Assembly (NCBI GenBank): GCA_964383535.1
Contig: CAYLHS010000006.1
Coordinates: forward strand, 1 to 47,584
Reading direction: 5' to 3'
Length of the DNA: 47,584 nt
Source of the DNA: CAYLHS01 sp964383535
GTDB taxonomy: Bacteria > Actinomycetota > Acidimicrobiia > Spongiisociales > UBA4744
The notes beneath the pieces were generated by a model. It had not been told where the DNA came from, did no database searches, and saw only the letters and a program-made list of their open reading frames with translations. The position numbers were made by a program, and so were the translations under genes. This document shows, one piece after another, positions 1-8,389 of the stretch (its first letter is position 1; every line of letters starts with the position of its first letter).

Positions 1-25
1 CGGCTCGACGGTGTCCACGTGAGCC

Positions 26-943
26 CTAGAGGCCGGTGAACGTCTCGTAGATCTGAATAGCCGCCGGGCCGAGCAGCACGATGAACAGCGACGGGAAGAT
101 ACAGAACACCAGTGGGAACACCAGCTTCACCGGAGCAGCGAACGCCTTCTCCTGTGCTCGCTGGCGGCGCTTGACCCGCATCTCGTCGGCCTGTACCCGC
201 AGCACCTGAGCGATCGACACACCGAACGCCTCGGCCTGCATCATGGCGAGCAGGAACGAGCGAAGCTCGTCGACGTCGGTGCGTTCGTTCAGGTGCCGCA
301 TGGCGTCACGCCGGCTGACTCCGACCCGCGTCTCCTGAAGCATGCGGAAGAACTCCTCCGACAGCGGGCCGGGGACGGTGGCCACGACTCGAGCGAGTGC
401 GGAGTCGAACCCGAGGCCGGCCTCCACACTGATCACCAACAGGTCGAGCACGTCGGGGAGGGTCTTCTGCATCGAGGATCGGCGCTCTTCGATACGCCGG
501 CTGACCCACACGTCGGGGCCGAAGAACCCGAGAATGCCGAGCAGCACGAGCGAGATCAGCTTGGTCTGCGCATCCGATCCGGCCTGGACGAGGAACCACA
601 GGACCGCCGCCACCGCGATCGACAACAGCTTGATGACGGCCCACGCGTTGGCGTCGAGCGTCCCCGGGCTGCCCGCGAGCAGAAGGCGATGGTTGGTCTT
701 GTCCATCCAGCCTGCGGGGGTGAACCTTGACAGGATCTTGCCGATCCCGATGAAGACGGGCGCGACCGCACGTTCGGAGAGCGATCGCTTGAGCGTCTCT
801 TCACGCATGAACTCGGCCGATCCGTACACCGCCAGACGGTCCGTCGCCGCCTTTCGGGCGCGGATGATGCCGAAGCCGACCCACGTGACGAATCCGGTGA
901 TCGCCACGAACATGGATACCGCGGAGAACAGCTTCCAGTCCAT
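26..943 (-). CDS. tadC: TadC-like type II secretion F-domain membrane protein
   Basis: Inner-membrane platform protein of a Tad/Flp pilus machine, expected to work with TadB and the CpaF ATPase in pilin assembly. The 305-residue product starts with a membrane segment at about 5-27, has further hydrophobic segments around 105-145, carries a cytoplasmic T2SSF domain from about 160 to 270 (with the typical run VLDLLVISVEAGLGFDSAL) and ends in a hydrophobic helix at about 270-295. Length and layout fit TadC. Its ATG directly follows the TAA stop of the TadB fusion gene, so it is the last visible gene of the Tad operon. Pilin, prepilin peptidase and secretin-like genes are not in the window and may lie to the left. 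Confidence 0.88.
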   Translation of the reverse strand: MDWKLFSAVSMFVAITGFVTWVGFGIIRARKAATDRLAVYGSAEFMREETLKRSLSERAVAPVFIGIGKILSRFTPAGWMDKTNHRLLLAGSPGTLDANAWAVIKLLSIAVAAVLWFLVQAGSDAQTKLISLVLLGILGFFGPDVWVSRRIEERRSSMQKTLPDVLDLLVISVEAGLGFDSALARVVATVPGPLSEEFFRMLQETRVGVSRRDAMRHLNERTDVDELRSFLLAMMQAEAFGVSIAQVLRVQADEMRVKRRQRAQEKAFAAPVKLVFPLVFCIFPSLFIVLLGPAAIQIYETFTGL

Positions 944-2884
944 TTACACCTCGATGTCCACGATCTTCTTGAGCCACCACCACCCGGCGGCCATGAGCAC
1001 GAGCCCCACCACCATCGCGATGATGCCCTGGGTTCTCGTGATGAGCGGTTCCAGATAGTCACGATTAGTGGCGAACAGGAAAGCGAACAGGACGAATGGC
1101 AGTGCACCGAGGATGATCGCCGAGATCCGGCCCTCGGCCGTGAGGGCCTTGATCTCTCCCCGAAGGCGGTTGCGCTGACGCATCGTGTCGGCCACGGTCT
1201 GGAGCACCTCGGCGAGGTTGCCACCGACTTCCCTCTGGATCTCGATCGCCATGACCGCCCACGAGAAGTCCTCCGACTGCATCCGGGTGGAGATTCCCTG
1301 CATGGCCTCGACCACGCTGACCCCGAGCCGGGCCTCCGCCATGGCTCTCCCGAACTCCCTCGATGTGGGCTGCGGCGCCTCGCTGGCGACCGCCTCGACC
1401 GCCTGGAGCAGTGAGTAGCCGGCACGTAGCGAGGTCGACAGCAATGTCAGCGTGTCGGGGAGCTGGGACTCGAACACGCGCTTCTCCCGCCCTCCTGCGA
1501 ACTGGATGAGCAGCAACACGAGCATCACCGCGATGACGAAAGCCACTCCGGCCGCGATGAGACTCCTCCAGTAGACCCCTGCGATGGCGCCGGCCAGGAT
1601 GCTGAGACCGAGCGCTGCGGCGATTGCCTCGCCTGCCTTCAAAGGGATGTTCGCCTGTTCGAGCGCTCCGTTGATGCCGTTGAGCAACCCCCTCCGGCGA
1701 ACTGCCTCTTCGGCGCCTCGCGACAGACCACCGAAGATCTTGCGTAGCACGCCGCCCTCGCCCTTCGCTTTGGCGTCCTGCGTCCCATAGGAACGCAGGC
1801 GTCGCTGGATCATGGAGGCGCCTTCTTCTCCACGCGGGCCGGCGAGGATGAAGATGAAGAGCAGCAGCCCGACTCCGACGGCTATGGGGCCGATCAAGGC
1901 AAGCGTAGAGATGGGAAGCGGCGACCCGTTGGCGGGAGAGAACGGTGCCGGCTCGGCGAACGTCGTGGGAACGGTGGTGACGGTGGTCGATGTCTCCTTG
2001 ATGAACCCGGGAACGTCCACCGTGCTGGTGGCGGTCTGGCCTGCATATGTGACACCGATGTCAAGCGGCCCCGCGTCACTCTGGGTGGCGGTGAAGCGGA
2101 CAACCACCTTGTTGTCCAGCTCCCGCTTGATCTGATCGTAGAGGTTGCTCAACTGCGTCGGATCGGGGGTCGACAGGAACAAGCCTCCAGATGCAGAGGA
2201 CAGTTGCTCTAGGTCGGTCGGGTTGAAGTCGGGCGACTCGAGTGCGACTCCGAAGACCCGGATCGAGGCCGTCGCCTGAATGGCGTCGGCGAGGGTCGCC
2301 GTGCTCACCGTATCGGCGCCGTCTGTGAGCACGATCATGTTCGCCTCGAGGCGGGCTGCGTCGCCTGTGAACAGCTCGGAGCCGCGAACGACACCGTCGT
2401 AGAATGCCGTCTCGCCCCCCGTTGAGATGTCGTTGACCCTGTTGATCAACGCCGTCTTCGAGCTGGTGAACCCGGACAGCACCTGCACATCGTCCGCGAA
2501 CGTGACCAGCGCGATGAAGTCCTGATCTCGCTTCTGATCGATGAAGGACAGGGCAGCCTGTTTTGCTGCTTCGATCGGGGCGCCTGCCATCGAGCCCGAC
2601 GTATCGATGACGAGCACGATACCGACGGGGACGATGGACTCGCCGATGGTCTCGACTTCGAGATCCTGCACCGGCGCGCCGTTCTCGGTGACCTGGAGTT
2701 GCGTCGGGTCGAGCTGCTGTTGCAGGTTGTGGAGCTCCACCACCGCCTGCACGCGCGGGTAACGGGTGATCGTGACGTCGGAGATGTCCACACTCGAACC
2801 GGACGTCTGTGCCCCGGCGACGAGGCTCGCACCCCCGACGAGCACGAGGGTGAGAGCGAGAACGAGCGTGGCTCGGAGTCTCAC
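944..2884 (-). CDS. tadB: VWA domain-TadB fusion protein
   Basis: A 646-residue fusion. Residues 1-25 look like a signal peptide. Residues about 85-270 form a von Willebrand factor A domain with a complete MIDAS metal site: D94, S96 and S98 in DTSGS, T159, and D188 in LTDGAD. A Thr/Pro-rich linker (about 298-325) leads to a membrane helix at 328-349. The rest is a TadB-like T2SSF protein with a membrane pair at 421-463, a cytoplasmic F domain at 470-585 and two C-terminal helices. Predicted topology puts the VWA domain outside the membrane and the F domain inside. The start is GTG, overlapping the cpaF stop (GTGA). The VWA part may bind pilin or a surface ligand; that role is inferred. Standard TadB proteins are about half this size and lack VWA. 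Confidence 0.85.
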   Translation of the reverse strand: MRLRATLVLALTLVLVGGASLVAGAQTSGSSVDISDVTITRYPRVQAVVELHNLQQQLDPTQLQVTENGAPVQDLEVETIGESIVPVGIVLVIDTSGSMAGAPIEAAKQAALSFIDQKRDQDFIALVTFADDVQVLSGFTSSKTALINRVNDISTGGETAFYDGVVRGSELFTGDAARLEANMIVLTDGADTVSTATLADAIQATASIRVFGVALESPDFNPTDLEQLSSASGGLFLSTPDPTQLSNLYDQIKRELDNKVVVRFTATQSDAGPLDIGVTYAGQTATSTVDVPGFIKETSTTVTTVPTTFAEPAPFSPANGSPLPISTLALIGPIAVGVGLLLFIFILAGPRGEEGASMIQRRLRSYGTQDAKAKGEGGVLRKIFGGLSRGAEEAVRRRGLLNGINGALEQANIPLKAGEAIAAALGLSILAGAIAGVYWRSLIAAGVAFVIAVMLVLLLIQFAGGREKRVFESQLPDTLTLLSTSLRAGYSLLQAVEAVASEAPQPTSREFGRAMAEARLGVSVVEAMQGISTRMQSEDFSWAVMAIEIQREVGGNLAEVLQTVADTMRQRNRLRGEIKALTAEGRISAIILGALPFVLFAFLFATNRDYLEPLITRTQGIIAMVVGLVLMAAGWWWLKKIVDIEV

Positions 2885-4251
2885 CGGTTGTACTGGCCTT
2901 CCCGCCGTGCGAACGGCTCGGGATCGAACATGTCGCTCGGCAGCTTGATACCGAGATCCTGGAGGTGACCCGAGAAGCTCGGCCTGATGCCGGTCGCCTT
3001 GAGCCTGCCGAGATACCGGCCGTTCTCGTCGACGCCCATGCCGAAGTCGAACAGGAACAGGTCCTGAAGGGTGATGATGTCACCTTCCATACCTTCGACC
3101 TCGGTGATGTGCGTCACACGCCTGGTGCCGTCCCGCAACCGGGCCTGGTGGACGATTAGGTCGACAGCGGACGCGACCTGCTCACGAATGGCGCGCACCG
3201 GAAGGTCGAATCCGGCCATCAGCACCATCGTCTCGATACGGGACAGCGTGTCGCGTGGTGAGTTCGAGTGGATGGTGGTCAGTGAGCCGTCATGACCGGT
3301 GTTCATGGCCTGGAGCATGTCCAGCGCTTCGCCGCCTCGAGCTTCACCGACGACGATGCGGTCCGGACGCATACGCAACGAGTTCCGTACGAGATCCCGA
3401 ATCGTCACTTGGCCCTTGCCTTCGATATTCGCAGGACGGGACTCGAGACTGAGGACGTGCTCCTGGCGCAGCTGGAGCTCCGCCGCGTCTTCGATCGTCA
3501 CGATCCGCTCGTCCATGGGCAGATAGCCCGACAGCACGTTGAGAGTGGTGGTCTTTCCTGAGCCGGTACCACCGCTGATGATGATGTTGAGACGACCCCG
3601 CACGCATGCGTCGATGAACCGGGCCACCCGTTCGGACAGGGTCCCGAAGGTGACGAGGTCTTTCTCCGTGTAGGGGTCCACCGAGAACTTCCGGATGGTG
3701 AGGAAGGGGCCGCCGATCGCGAGAGGATGGACGATTGCGTTCACACGAGAGCCATCGGGGAGCCGAGCGTCCACCATCGGGGTCGCCTCGTCGATGCGAC
3801 GGCCGATATCGCCCACGATCTTGTCGATGATGCGCCGCAGGTGCGTCTCGTCGACGAAACGGACGTCAGCGAGTGTGAGCTTGCCGTGACGCTCGACGAA
3901 CACCTGGTAGGGACCGTTGACCATGATCTCTGTGACTTCCGGATCGTTCAGCAGGGGGTCGATCGGTCCGTAACCGAGCACATCGTTGGTGATCTCGTTG
4001 AGGAGCTGGGTTTTCTCGGCCCGGGACAGACCGACACTGTCCTCCTGGCTGAACGCCCACTCGAGCATCTCGGTGACACGCAACCTCAGTTCGGCATCGC
4101 TCATCTGGCGGTCGTACAGCGTCGGTCCGAGTTCCTCCACGACCTTGAAGTGGAGACGGCCGCGCAACTCGCGGAACATCGCCTCGCGCTTGGCGTCGTA
4201 ACCGATCTCAGACGTCTTCGCGGCTGCGACCCGTTCAGACAGTGATGCCAT
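2881..4251 (-). CDS. cpaF: Tad pilus assembly ATPase CpaF/TadA
   Basis: Cytoplasmic secretion ATPase of the PilT/VirB11/GspE superfamily that powers Tad pilin assembly. In the 456-residue product the N-terminal domain spans about 1-190, Walker A is GGTGSGKTT at 227-235, and the following Asp box VTIEDAAELQ, the region around LRMRPDRIVVGEARGGEA (Walker B) and the His box TGHDGSLTTIHSNSP are all intact. The ATG is preceded by a purine-rich Shine-Dalgarno sequence (GGAAGGCGAG). It lies 54 bp after cpaE and overlaps the VWA-TadB gene by 4 bp. Confidence 0.95.
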   Translation of the reverse strand: MASLSERVAAAKTSEIGYDAKREAMFRELRGRLHFKVVEELGPTLYDRQMSDAELRLRVTEMLEWAFSQEDSVGLSRAEKTQLLNEITNDVLGYGPIDPLLNDPEVTEIMVNGPYQVFVERHGKLTLADVRFVDETHLRRIIDKIVGDIGRRIDEATPMVDARLPDGSRVNAIVHPLAIGGPFLTIRKFSVDPYTEKDLVTFGTLSERVARFIDACVRGRLNIIISGGTGSGKTTTLNVLSGYLPMDERIVTIEDAAELQLRQEHVLSLESRPANIEGKGQVTIRDLVRNSLRMRPDRIVVGEARGGEALDMLQAMNTGHDGSLTTIHSNSPRDTLSRIETMVLMAGFDLPVRAIREQVASAVDLIVHQARLRDGTRRVTHITEVEGMEGDIITLQDLFLFDFGMGVDENGRYLGRLKATGIRPSFSGHLQDLGIKLPSDMFDPEPFARREGQYNR

Positions 4252-4305
4252 GATGCTCGCCTTCCTTTGGCGGAGATGCCCCTCCGCTAACCTATCAGCT
4301 CTCGC

Positions 4306-5502
4306 TTACAACCATCGGCGCTTCCCGGCACGATCTGAATGACTCATTTCGTCGCCGAGGACGAGCTTCAGAACCGACTCAAAACCCTTCGCAACCTTGG
4401 ATCTCGGTGCGGATTCGCTGACCGGCCGGCCTTCGTTCACCGAAGCCGGCACCATGCCATCCGACGGGATCGCAGCCGAGATCTTCATCTTGAGCGACTG
4501 CTCGATCTCTCCCTCGTCGAGCCGAGCCTTTGCGTTGCTCCGATTCAGGACGAGCTGGATCTTCCCTGACGGGAATTTGAGGAGGCGGAGCGTCTCCAGC
4601 GCGAGCTTGGCGTTCTTCACGCTCGGAAGGTCCATGTCCACCACACAGAGCACTTGATCGGAGCGTTCCAGAAGCGAAAGCAGCAGCTCGTCGAGCAGCG
4701 AGGCGCTATCGATGACGACGTAGTCGAACATGCGGCGCAGGTACCCAATGATCTCGGTCATCGCCGCCGTGCTCACTTCGTCCGCGAAGGCAGGTTCGAG
4801 TGGTGCAGCCAGCACACTCAGTCCGGATGGGTGTTTGGTGAGAATCGACTCGAGCAGCGACTCGTCGAGGTTCGCAATCTCATGGGCTGCGTTGACGATC
4901 GTGAGTTTCGGCTCGAGTTGCAGCACGAGGCACACATCGCCGAACTGAAGATCTGCGTCGACAATGCACACTCGTGACGGATCGTGCGCTTTGGCGAGCA
5001 GGACGGCCAGGTTCGTAGCCGTCACCGTCTTGCCACTGCCACCTTTGGCAGACATGACGGTGATGACGCGAGCCTCCCGACGGGGCCCGGCGAACGGCTC
5101 GGCCGGCCCGGTCGGAGCACCGCGGCGTTTCGTCAGACGCTTGGCGTGGCCCATCACCTCAGTGACTTTGCCGGCGTCGAGAGGCGCTTCGATCACATCG
5201 ACGAAACCTGCCCGAAGGGCCGCCCTGAGCAGTGAAGAGCCGACGGCCCCGGCGACGACCACGACCGCGAGATCGGAATCGTCCTCGACGAGGAAGGTGG
5301 CGTCCCGTACCCCGTTCTCGTTGGCGAACGTGGGACCCAACAAGACGAGATCGATGTTGCCACTCTCCTGGGCGCGCTGGGCGTCCGCAAGTGACTTCAC
5401 CGTGGTTACGCCACCCTCGAATAGGCGTTCCGCGTCGGCGAGGAACTCCTCGTCCTCGTCGACGACGAGAATGCCGCTTCCGTCAGACTCAGTTCGTGCC
5501 AC
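4306..5502 (-). CDS. cpaE: CpaE/TadZ-like MinD-family ATPase with receiver-like N-terminus
   Basis: Localisation factor for the Tad machine. Residues about 8-125 resemble a response-regulator receiver fold (ILVVDEDEEFLADAERLF) but are degenerate later, as is usual in TadZ/CpaE. Residues 146-390 are a MinD/ParA-like ATPase with the P-loop SAKGGSGKT at about 151-159 and the switch region CIVDADLQFGDV. GTG at 5502 is chosen because a purine run lies just upstream; an in-frame TTG at 5514 is the alternative. The gene overlaps the end of cpaB by 14 bp. The C-terminus is basic (RAGKRRWL). Confidence 0.88.
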   Translation of the reverse strand: MARTESDGSGILVVDEDEEFLADAERLFEGGVTTVKSLADAQRAQESGNIDLVLLGPTFANENGVRDATFLVEDDSDLAVVVVAGAVGSSLLRAALRAGFVDVIEAPLDAGKVTEVMGHAKRLTKRRGAPTGPAEPFAGPRREARVITVMSAKGGSGKTVTATNLAVLLAKAHDPSRVCIVDADLQFGDVCLVLQLEPKLTIVNAAHEIANLDESLLESILTKHPSGLSVLAAPLEPAFADEVSTAAMTEIIGYLRRMFDYVVIDSASLLDELLLSLLERSDQVLCVVDMDLPSVKNAKLALETLRLLKFPSGKIQLVLNRSNAKARLDEGEIEQSLKMKISAAIPSDGMVPASVNEGRPVSESAPRSKVAKGFESVLKLVLGDEMSHSDRAGKRRWL

Positions 5503-6364
5503 CCTGCGCCTCAAACAGGTCGTCTCTCGTCACCCCGGTGGTCGGAACAGGAACAAAGTCCGCCGGGACGAGCGTGAGCCACACGCTTCCATTCTCGAAC
5601 GTGAACACGAGGCGTTCCGCCTCCTCCGGCGTCACCTCCAGCGTCAGCACACCGCGCTGCTGATTCTGGGTCTGGTCGCCGCCCTCTCCAGTGGCGGCGG
5701 TCGTGACCGTCACGTTCTGTTCTGCATCATCGTCGCTTCGGATTTCACTGCCAACTGCGAGGACCGGAAGCCCTTGCATGACGAAGCGGCTGATGGTGCC
5801 CGTATTGATCTGTTGCTCAATCGCCGCGAGTTCCTCTGCGGTGAGAGGCGTCCCAGAACCGACCGACTGCTGCGCGAAGTCGGAGACGACCGACTGAAGC
5901 GTCACAATCAGGTTGACACGGTCACCCGGCTCGATAAATCCGTTCACGCCACGCACCGAGTCCACCGAAATGGTGATCGCCTGCTTGCCTTCCGGAATCC
6001 GTTCGGCGAGCGGTTTGATTTGTGCGGTGAGCGCAACCCATTGATCACTGGTCAGGATCTGACCTTGTGAGATGGGCCCAGCTGCGACTCGTCCGGTGAG
6101 CACCTGCTGGAGCTCTTCCGCTGAGCCGACGGCATTCGACGGCAGGAACTGCGTCTCTTCCTTGCTTTCCTGGGCCCGCTCCTGGGAGAGGATGAGAGAA
6201 CCCTCGGTACCTTCAGCGATGGGATCGACCGCGCGATAGACCGTGCGGTACTCCAGCTTCGCTTCCGCTTCCGACTGGACGTTGCTCATGAACTGCCACA
6301 GTGCGTATGCCGCGACAGCTGCGAGCAACAGCGCCACGATCAGCACCAAGGTGCGTCTACCCAT
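5489..6364 (-). CDS. cpaB: Tad pilus assembly protein CpaB/RcpC
   Basis: Periplasm-facing or cell-wall-facing component of the Tad apparatus. The 291-residue product has one N-terminal membrane anchor (about 5-27), then a SAF-like domain (about 40-110, with VAAGPISQGQILTSDQ) and an RcpC/CpaB domain (about 125-275, with GVNGFIEPGDRVNLIVTL). The C-terminal part includes a flexible Gln/Thr-rich stretch at about 215-235. It is the first gene of the visible Tad operon. The ATG has a strong Shine-Dalgarno sequence (GAAGGAGAG) about 4 nt upstream, unlike the leaderless genes elsewhere in the window, and it follows a long untranslated leader. Confidence 0.9.
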   Translation of the reverse strand: MGRRTLVLIVALLLAAVAAYALWQFMSNVQSEAEAKLEYRTVYRAVDPIAEGTEGSLILSQERAQESKEETQFLPSNAVGSAEELQQVLTGRVAAGPISQGQILTSDQWVALTAQIKPLAERIPEGKQAITISVDSVRGVNGFIEPGDRVNLIVTLQSVVSDFAQQSVGSGTPLTAEELAAIEQQINTGTISRFVMQGLPVLAVGSEIRSDDDAEQNVTVTTAATGEGGDQTQNQQRGVLTLEVTPEEAERLVFTFENGSVWLTLVPADFVPVPTTGVTRDDLFEAQGGTN

Positions 6365-6480
6365 CGACTCTCCTTCGGTCCACTGCGTATTCGGAATGCG
6401 CGTCAGCGATGACCGATCCGCGTAGGAGCCTACAACCTCGCTTGTGATTTGCGCGGCTTTCGCCGTGCCCTCCCAAACAG
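6365..6480 (-). promoter_or_regulatory. Structured 5' leader of the Tad operon, riboswitch candidate
   Basis: On the minus strand the leader can form a three-way junction. An outer stem pairs TGGGAG (6475-6470) with CTCCTA (6428-6423). A perfect 4-bp hairpin with a GAAA tetraloop sits at 6465-6454. It is followed by the unpaired run CGCAAATC (6453-6446) and a second hairpin ACAA-GCGAGG-TTGT (6445/6443-6432). Downstream, TCGGTC (6416-6411) pairs perfectly with GACCGA (6380-6375), which abuts the AGGAG ribosome site and could gate translation. A GNRA-capped P2 followed by CGCAAA recalls the c-di-GMP-I (GEMM) riboswitch, but the canonical GGCAAACC segment is not evident, so class assignment is speculative. 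Confidence 0.45.
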
Positions 6481-6486
6481 GTCACA

Positions 6487-6514
6487 AGCCTTGCACAGAC
6501 CCGATCCCTGTCAA
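6487..6514 (-). promoter_or_regulatory. Candidate promoter of the Tad operon
   Basis: Minus strand: a perfect TTGACA -35 box at 6514-6509, then a weak -10 AAGGCT at 6492-6487 with a 16-nt spacer. Transcription would begin near 6480, exactly where the foldable leader starts. The -10 match is poor, so the exact start is uncertain. Confidence 0.4.
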
Positions 6515-6528
6515 GAGGTTCGACGAGG

Positions 6529-8124
6529 TTATCGGCGCCCGATCCCCCGCTCTTTAAGCTCTTGAAGAATGGCTTCGAGTGACGCATCCACGTCGAACGT
6601 CTGCTCGCGCTCCGGCTGATCTGGACGCTCGCGCTCGAACTCGCGCACCCTCGGCTGCTGCGGCCGTGTCCGCTGTGGGCGCGGCCCTTCTTCCGCACGA
6701 TCCCGCCACTCGGGCAGTGCCTGTTTCATGGACAGGCTCACCCTGCGGCGATCCATCTCCATCTCGGTGACCTTGACCTTCACCGGCTGTCCGATGGACA
6801 GCTCCAACTCCGGTGACTCGACTCTGTGCATCGCTATCTCCGAGACATGCACGAGCCCTTCGACACCGTCGCCTACCGAGACGAACGCACCGAACGGCAC
6901 CGTCTTGGTCACCACGCCGTCGACGACGTCGCCGACTTCGTGCTCGCTCGAGAACTGCTCCCAAGGGTCTTCCTGGGTCTGCTTCATCGACAGCGAGATG
7001 CGCTCACGATCGAGATCGACCTCGAGCACCTTGACGGTGACCTCGTCACCGACCTTCACCACTTCAGAAGGGTGGTTCACATGCTGATAGGACAACTCGG
7101 AGACGTGCACGAGACCGTCCATGCCGCCCAAGTCGACGAATGCGCCGAAGTTGACGACGGATGACACGACACCCTTGCGATTCTCTCCGACGGCGAGGTC
7201 GTCGAGGAACGCCTGGCGTTCTTCGGCCTGTTGCTCCTCGAGGAACGCCCGACGCGACAGCACGACGTTGTTGCGATTCCGGTCGAGCTCGATGACCTTC
7301 GCATCGATGTCCTGGCCGATGTACGGCTGAAGGTCTCTCACGCGCCTCAGCTCGACGAGCGAAGCCGGCAGGAACCCTCTCAGACCGATGTCGACGATCA
7401 GGCCGCCCTTGACGACTTCGATGACCGGTCCGGAAACGATGCCGCCTTCCGCGTAGATGGTCTGGATCTTCCCCCACGCCCGCTCGTACTGCGCCCGCTT
7501 CTTGGAGAGGATCAGACGACCCTCGTCATCTTCCTTGTCGAGCACGAGCGCCTCGATGCGGTCTCCGACCTTCACGATGACGTTCGGATCGACACCTCGA
7601 CGGATCGACAGCTCGCGCAACGGGATCAGACCTTCGGACTTGTAGCCCACGTCGACCAGCACGCCGTCCTGATCGATGCTCGCAACGATGCCTTCCACGA
7701 TGTCGCCCTCTTCGAACTCCACCACGGTCGCTTCGATCGCCGCTCCGAAATCCAGGTCATCCGGCAACTCGCTGACGTCTCTGGCAACGATCGCGGGCCG
7801 TTCCGCGGCCACCTTGATGCCGGTGTCCATCTCGACCGGTGGTTCGTCGGGTTGATCGACGGGGACCGGAGGGGCCTCCGGCGTCTCCTCCGCGACTGCC
7901 TCTTCGACGACTGCTGCTACTTCGCTGGTTTCTCCGGCCGCTGCTGGCGATTCCTCCGTCGACGCCTCAACCGCCTCGTCCTGGACCACCTCTGTGGCAA
8001 CCTCTTCGGCTGCTTGTGCGTCCGGAATCTCGGCCTCAGGTGTGTCGGTGGTTACGTCTTCGTCCGCCGCAGCGGTACTCGGAATCGGGTCCGTGGTGGG
8101 CGCGGACTCGTGCTCGTTGGTCAT
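6529..8124 (-). CDS. rpsA: S1 RNA-binding domain protein, ribosomal protein S1 type
   Basis: RNA-binding protein of the ribosomal S1 family. From the ATG at 8124 the product is 531 residues. The first ~120 residues are an acidic Ala/Glu/Thr/Pro-rich low-complexity region. Four S1 domains follow at about 140-208, 227-293, 313-383 and 398-468; the last two carry the strongest RNA-binding signature (FGAFVDLG...GLVHVSEL and FGAFVSVG...GLVHVSEI). The tail from 470 is charged, with Arg/Gln/Pro/Glu-rich sequence. An in-frame GTG at 8175 could add 17 residues; a -10-like TAACCT sits only 4 nt before it, which favours the ATG with a short leader. It is divergent from proS. Confidence 0.9.
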   Translation of the reverse strand: MTNEHESAPTTDPIPSTAAADEDVTTDTPEAEIPDAQAAEEVATEVVQDEAVEASTEESPAAAGETSEVAAVVEEAVAEETPEAPPVPVDQPDEPPVEMDTGIKVAAERPAIVARDVSELPDDLDFGAAIEATVVEFEEGDIVEGIVASIDQDGVLVDVGYKSEGLIPLRELSIRRGVDPNVIVKVGDRIEALVLDKEDDEGRLILSKKRAQYERAWGKIQTIYAEGGIVSGPVIEVVKGGLIVDIGLRGFLPASLVELRRVRDLQPYIGQDIDAKVIELDRNRNNVVLSRRAFLEEQQAEERQAFLDDLAVGENRKGVVSSVVNFGAFVDLGGMDGLVHVSELSYQHVNHPSEVVKVGDEVTVKVLEVDLDRERISLSMKQTQEDPWEQFSSEHEVGDVVDGVVTKTVPFGAFVSVGDGVEGLVHVSEIAMHRVESPELELSIGQPVKVKVTEMEMDRRRVSLSMKQALPEWRDRAEEGPRPQRTRPQQPRVREFERERPDQPEREQTFDVDASLEAILQELKERGIGRR

Positions 8125-8214
8125 GTCTGTTGTGTGCTCCTCATGGAAAGGCTCTCCAGGGACTCCTGAAGGCACGAGGAGGTTAGCACGAATGGTCCCA
8201 GGCCACCGAAAGAA

Positions 8215-8249
8215 TACGTGGGTCAGGCCCCGCCTGACCGTGCCACGTA
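8215..8249. repeat. Long palindrome between rpsA and proS
   Basis: GGTCAGGC at 8221-8228 and GCCTGACC at 8232-8239 form a perfect 8-bp stem with a CCC loop. The palindrome is extended by TACGTG (8215-8220) and CACGTA (8244-8249), with four unpaired bases on one side. The GGTCAGGCCCC core resembles REP-type extragenic palindromes of other bacteria; that link is from memory. Confidence 0.6.
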
Positions 8250-8262
8250 CCTCGTATCTCGT
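8248..8262. repeat. Dispersed 15-mer TACCTCGTATCTCGT, copy 1
   Basis: Exact 15-nt match to a second copy at 19564-19578. A permuted copy (TATCTCGTACCTCGT) lies at 32117-32131 and a related inverted copy around 34384-34408. All are intergenic. Confidence 0.7.
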
Positions 8263-8330
8263 GTCGCGAATCGGCCCGCGAGTAGTTCAGGCGGTTGGCG
8301 GTAGGAACGGCTTCTCCCACAGCTCGGTAG

Positions 8331-8368
8331 GAAGTACAAGATACGGAATACGCCGAGCGAGGCTCGGC
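8331..8368. repeat. Dispersed repeat: GAAGTAC-GGAATAC box plus GC hairpin, copy 1
   Basis: GAAGTACAAGATACGGAATACG (8331-8352) runs into a perfect 7-bp hairpin GCCGAGC-GAG-GCTCGGC at 8352-8368. The same order of elements recurs at 19679-19723 beside nth. Here the element lies just upstream of the proS -10 box, so it may also insulate or modulate proS. Confidence 0.6.
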
Positions 8369-8375
8369 CCACCGC

Positions 8376-8381
8376 TAATCT
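8376..8381 (+). promoter_or_regulatory. -10 box of proS, leaderless type
   Basis: TAATCT lies 8 nt before the proS ATG at 8390, which puts the expected transcription start at or next to the start codon. No Shine-Dalgarno sequence is visible. Confidence 0.6.
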
Positions 8382-8389
8382 TCTCGCCC

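Noticed and set aside
4964..6070. 368-codon open frame on the plus strand opposite cpaE and cpaB
   Set aside because: No family features, and it crosses two well-supported genes on the other strand.
7231..8169. 312-codon open frame on the plus strand opposite rpsA
   Set aside because: Antisense to a clear S1 gene; its acidic/His-rich composition is the GC-rich codon shadow.
7994..8389. N-terminal extension of the proS frame
   Set aside because: It runs through rpsA on the opposite strand and the repeat-rich spacer; family similarity begins at ATG 8390, which also has a -10 box.
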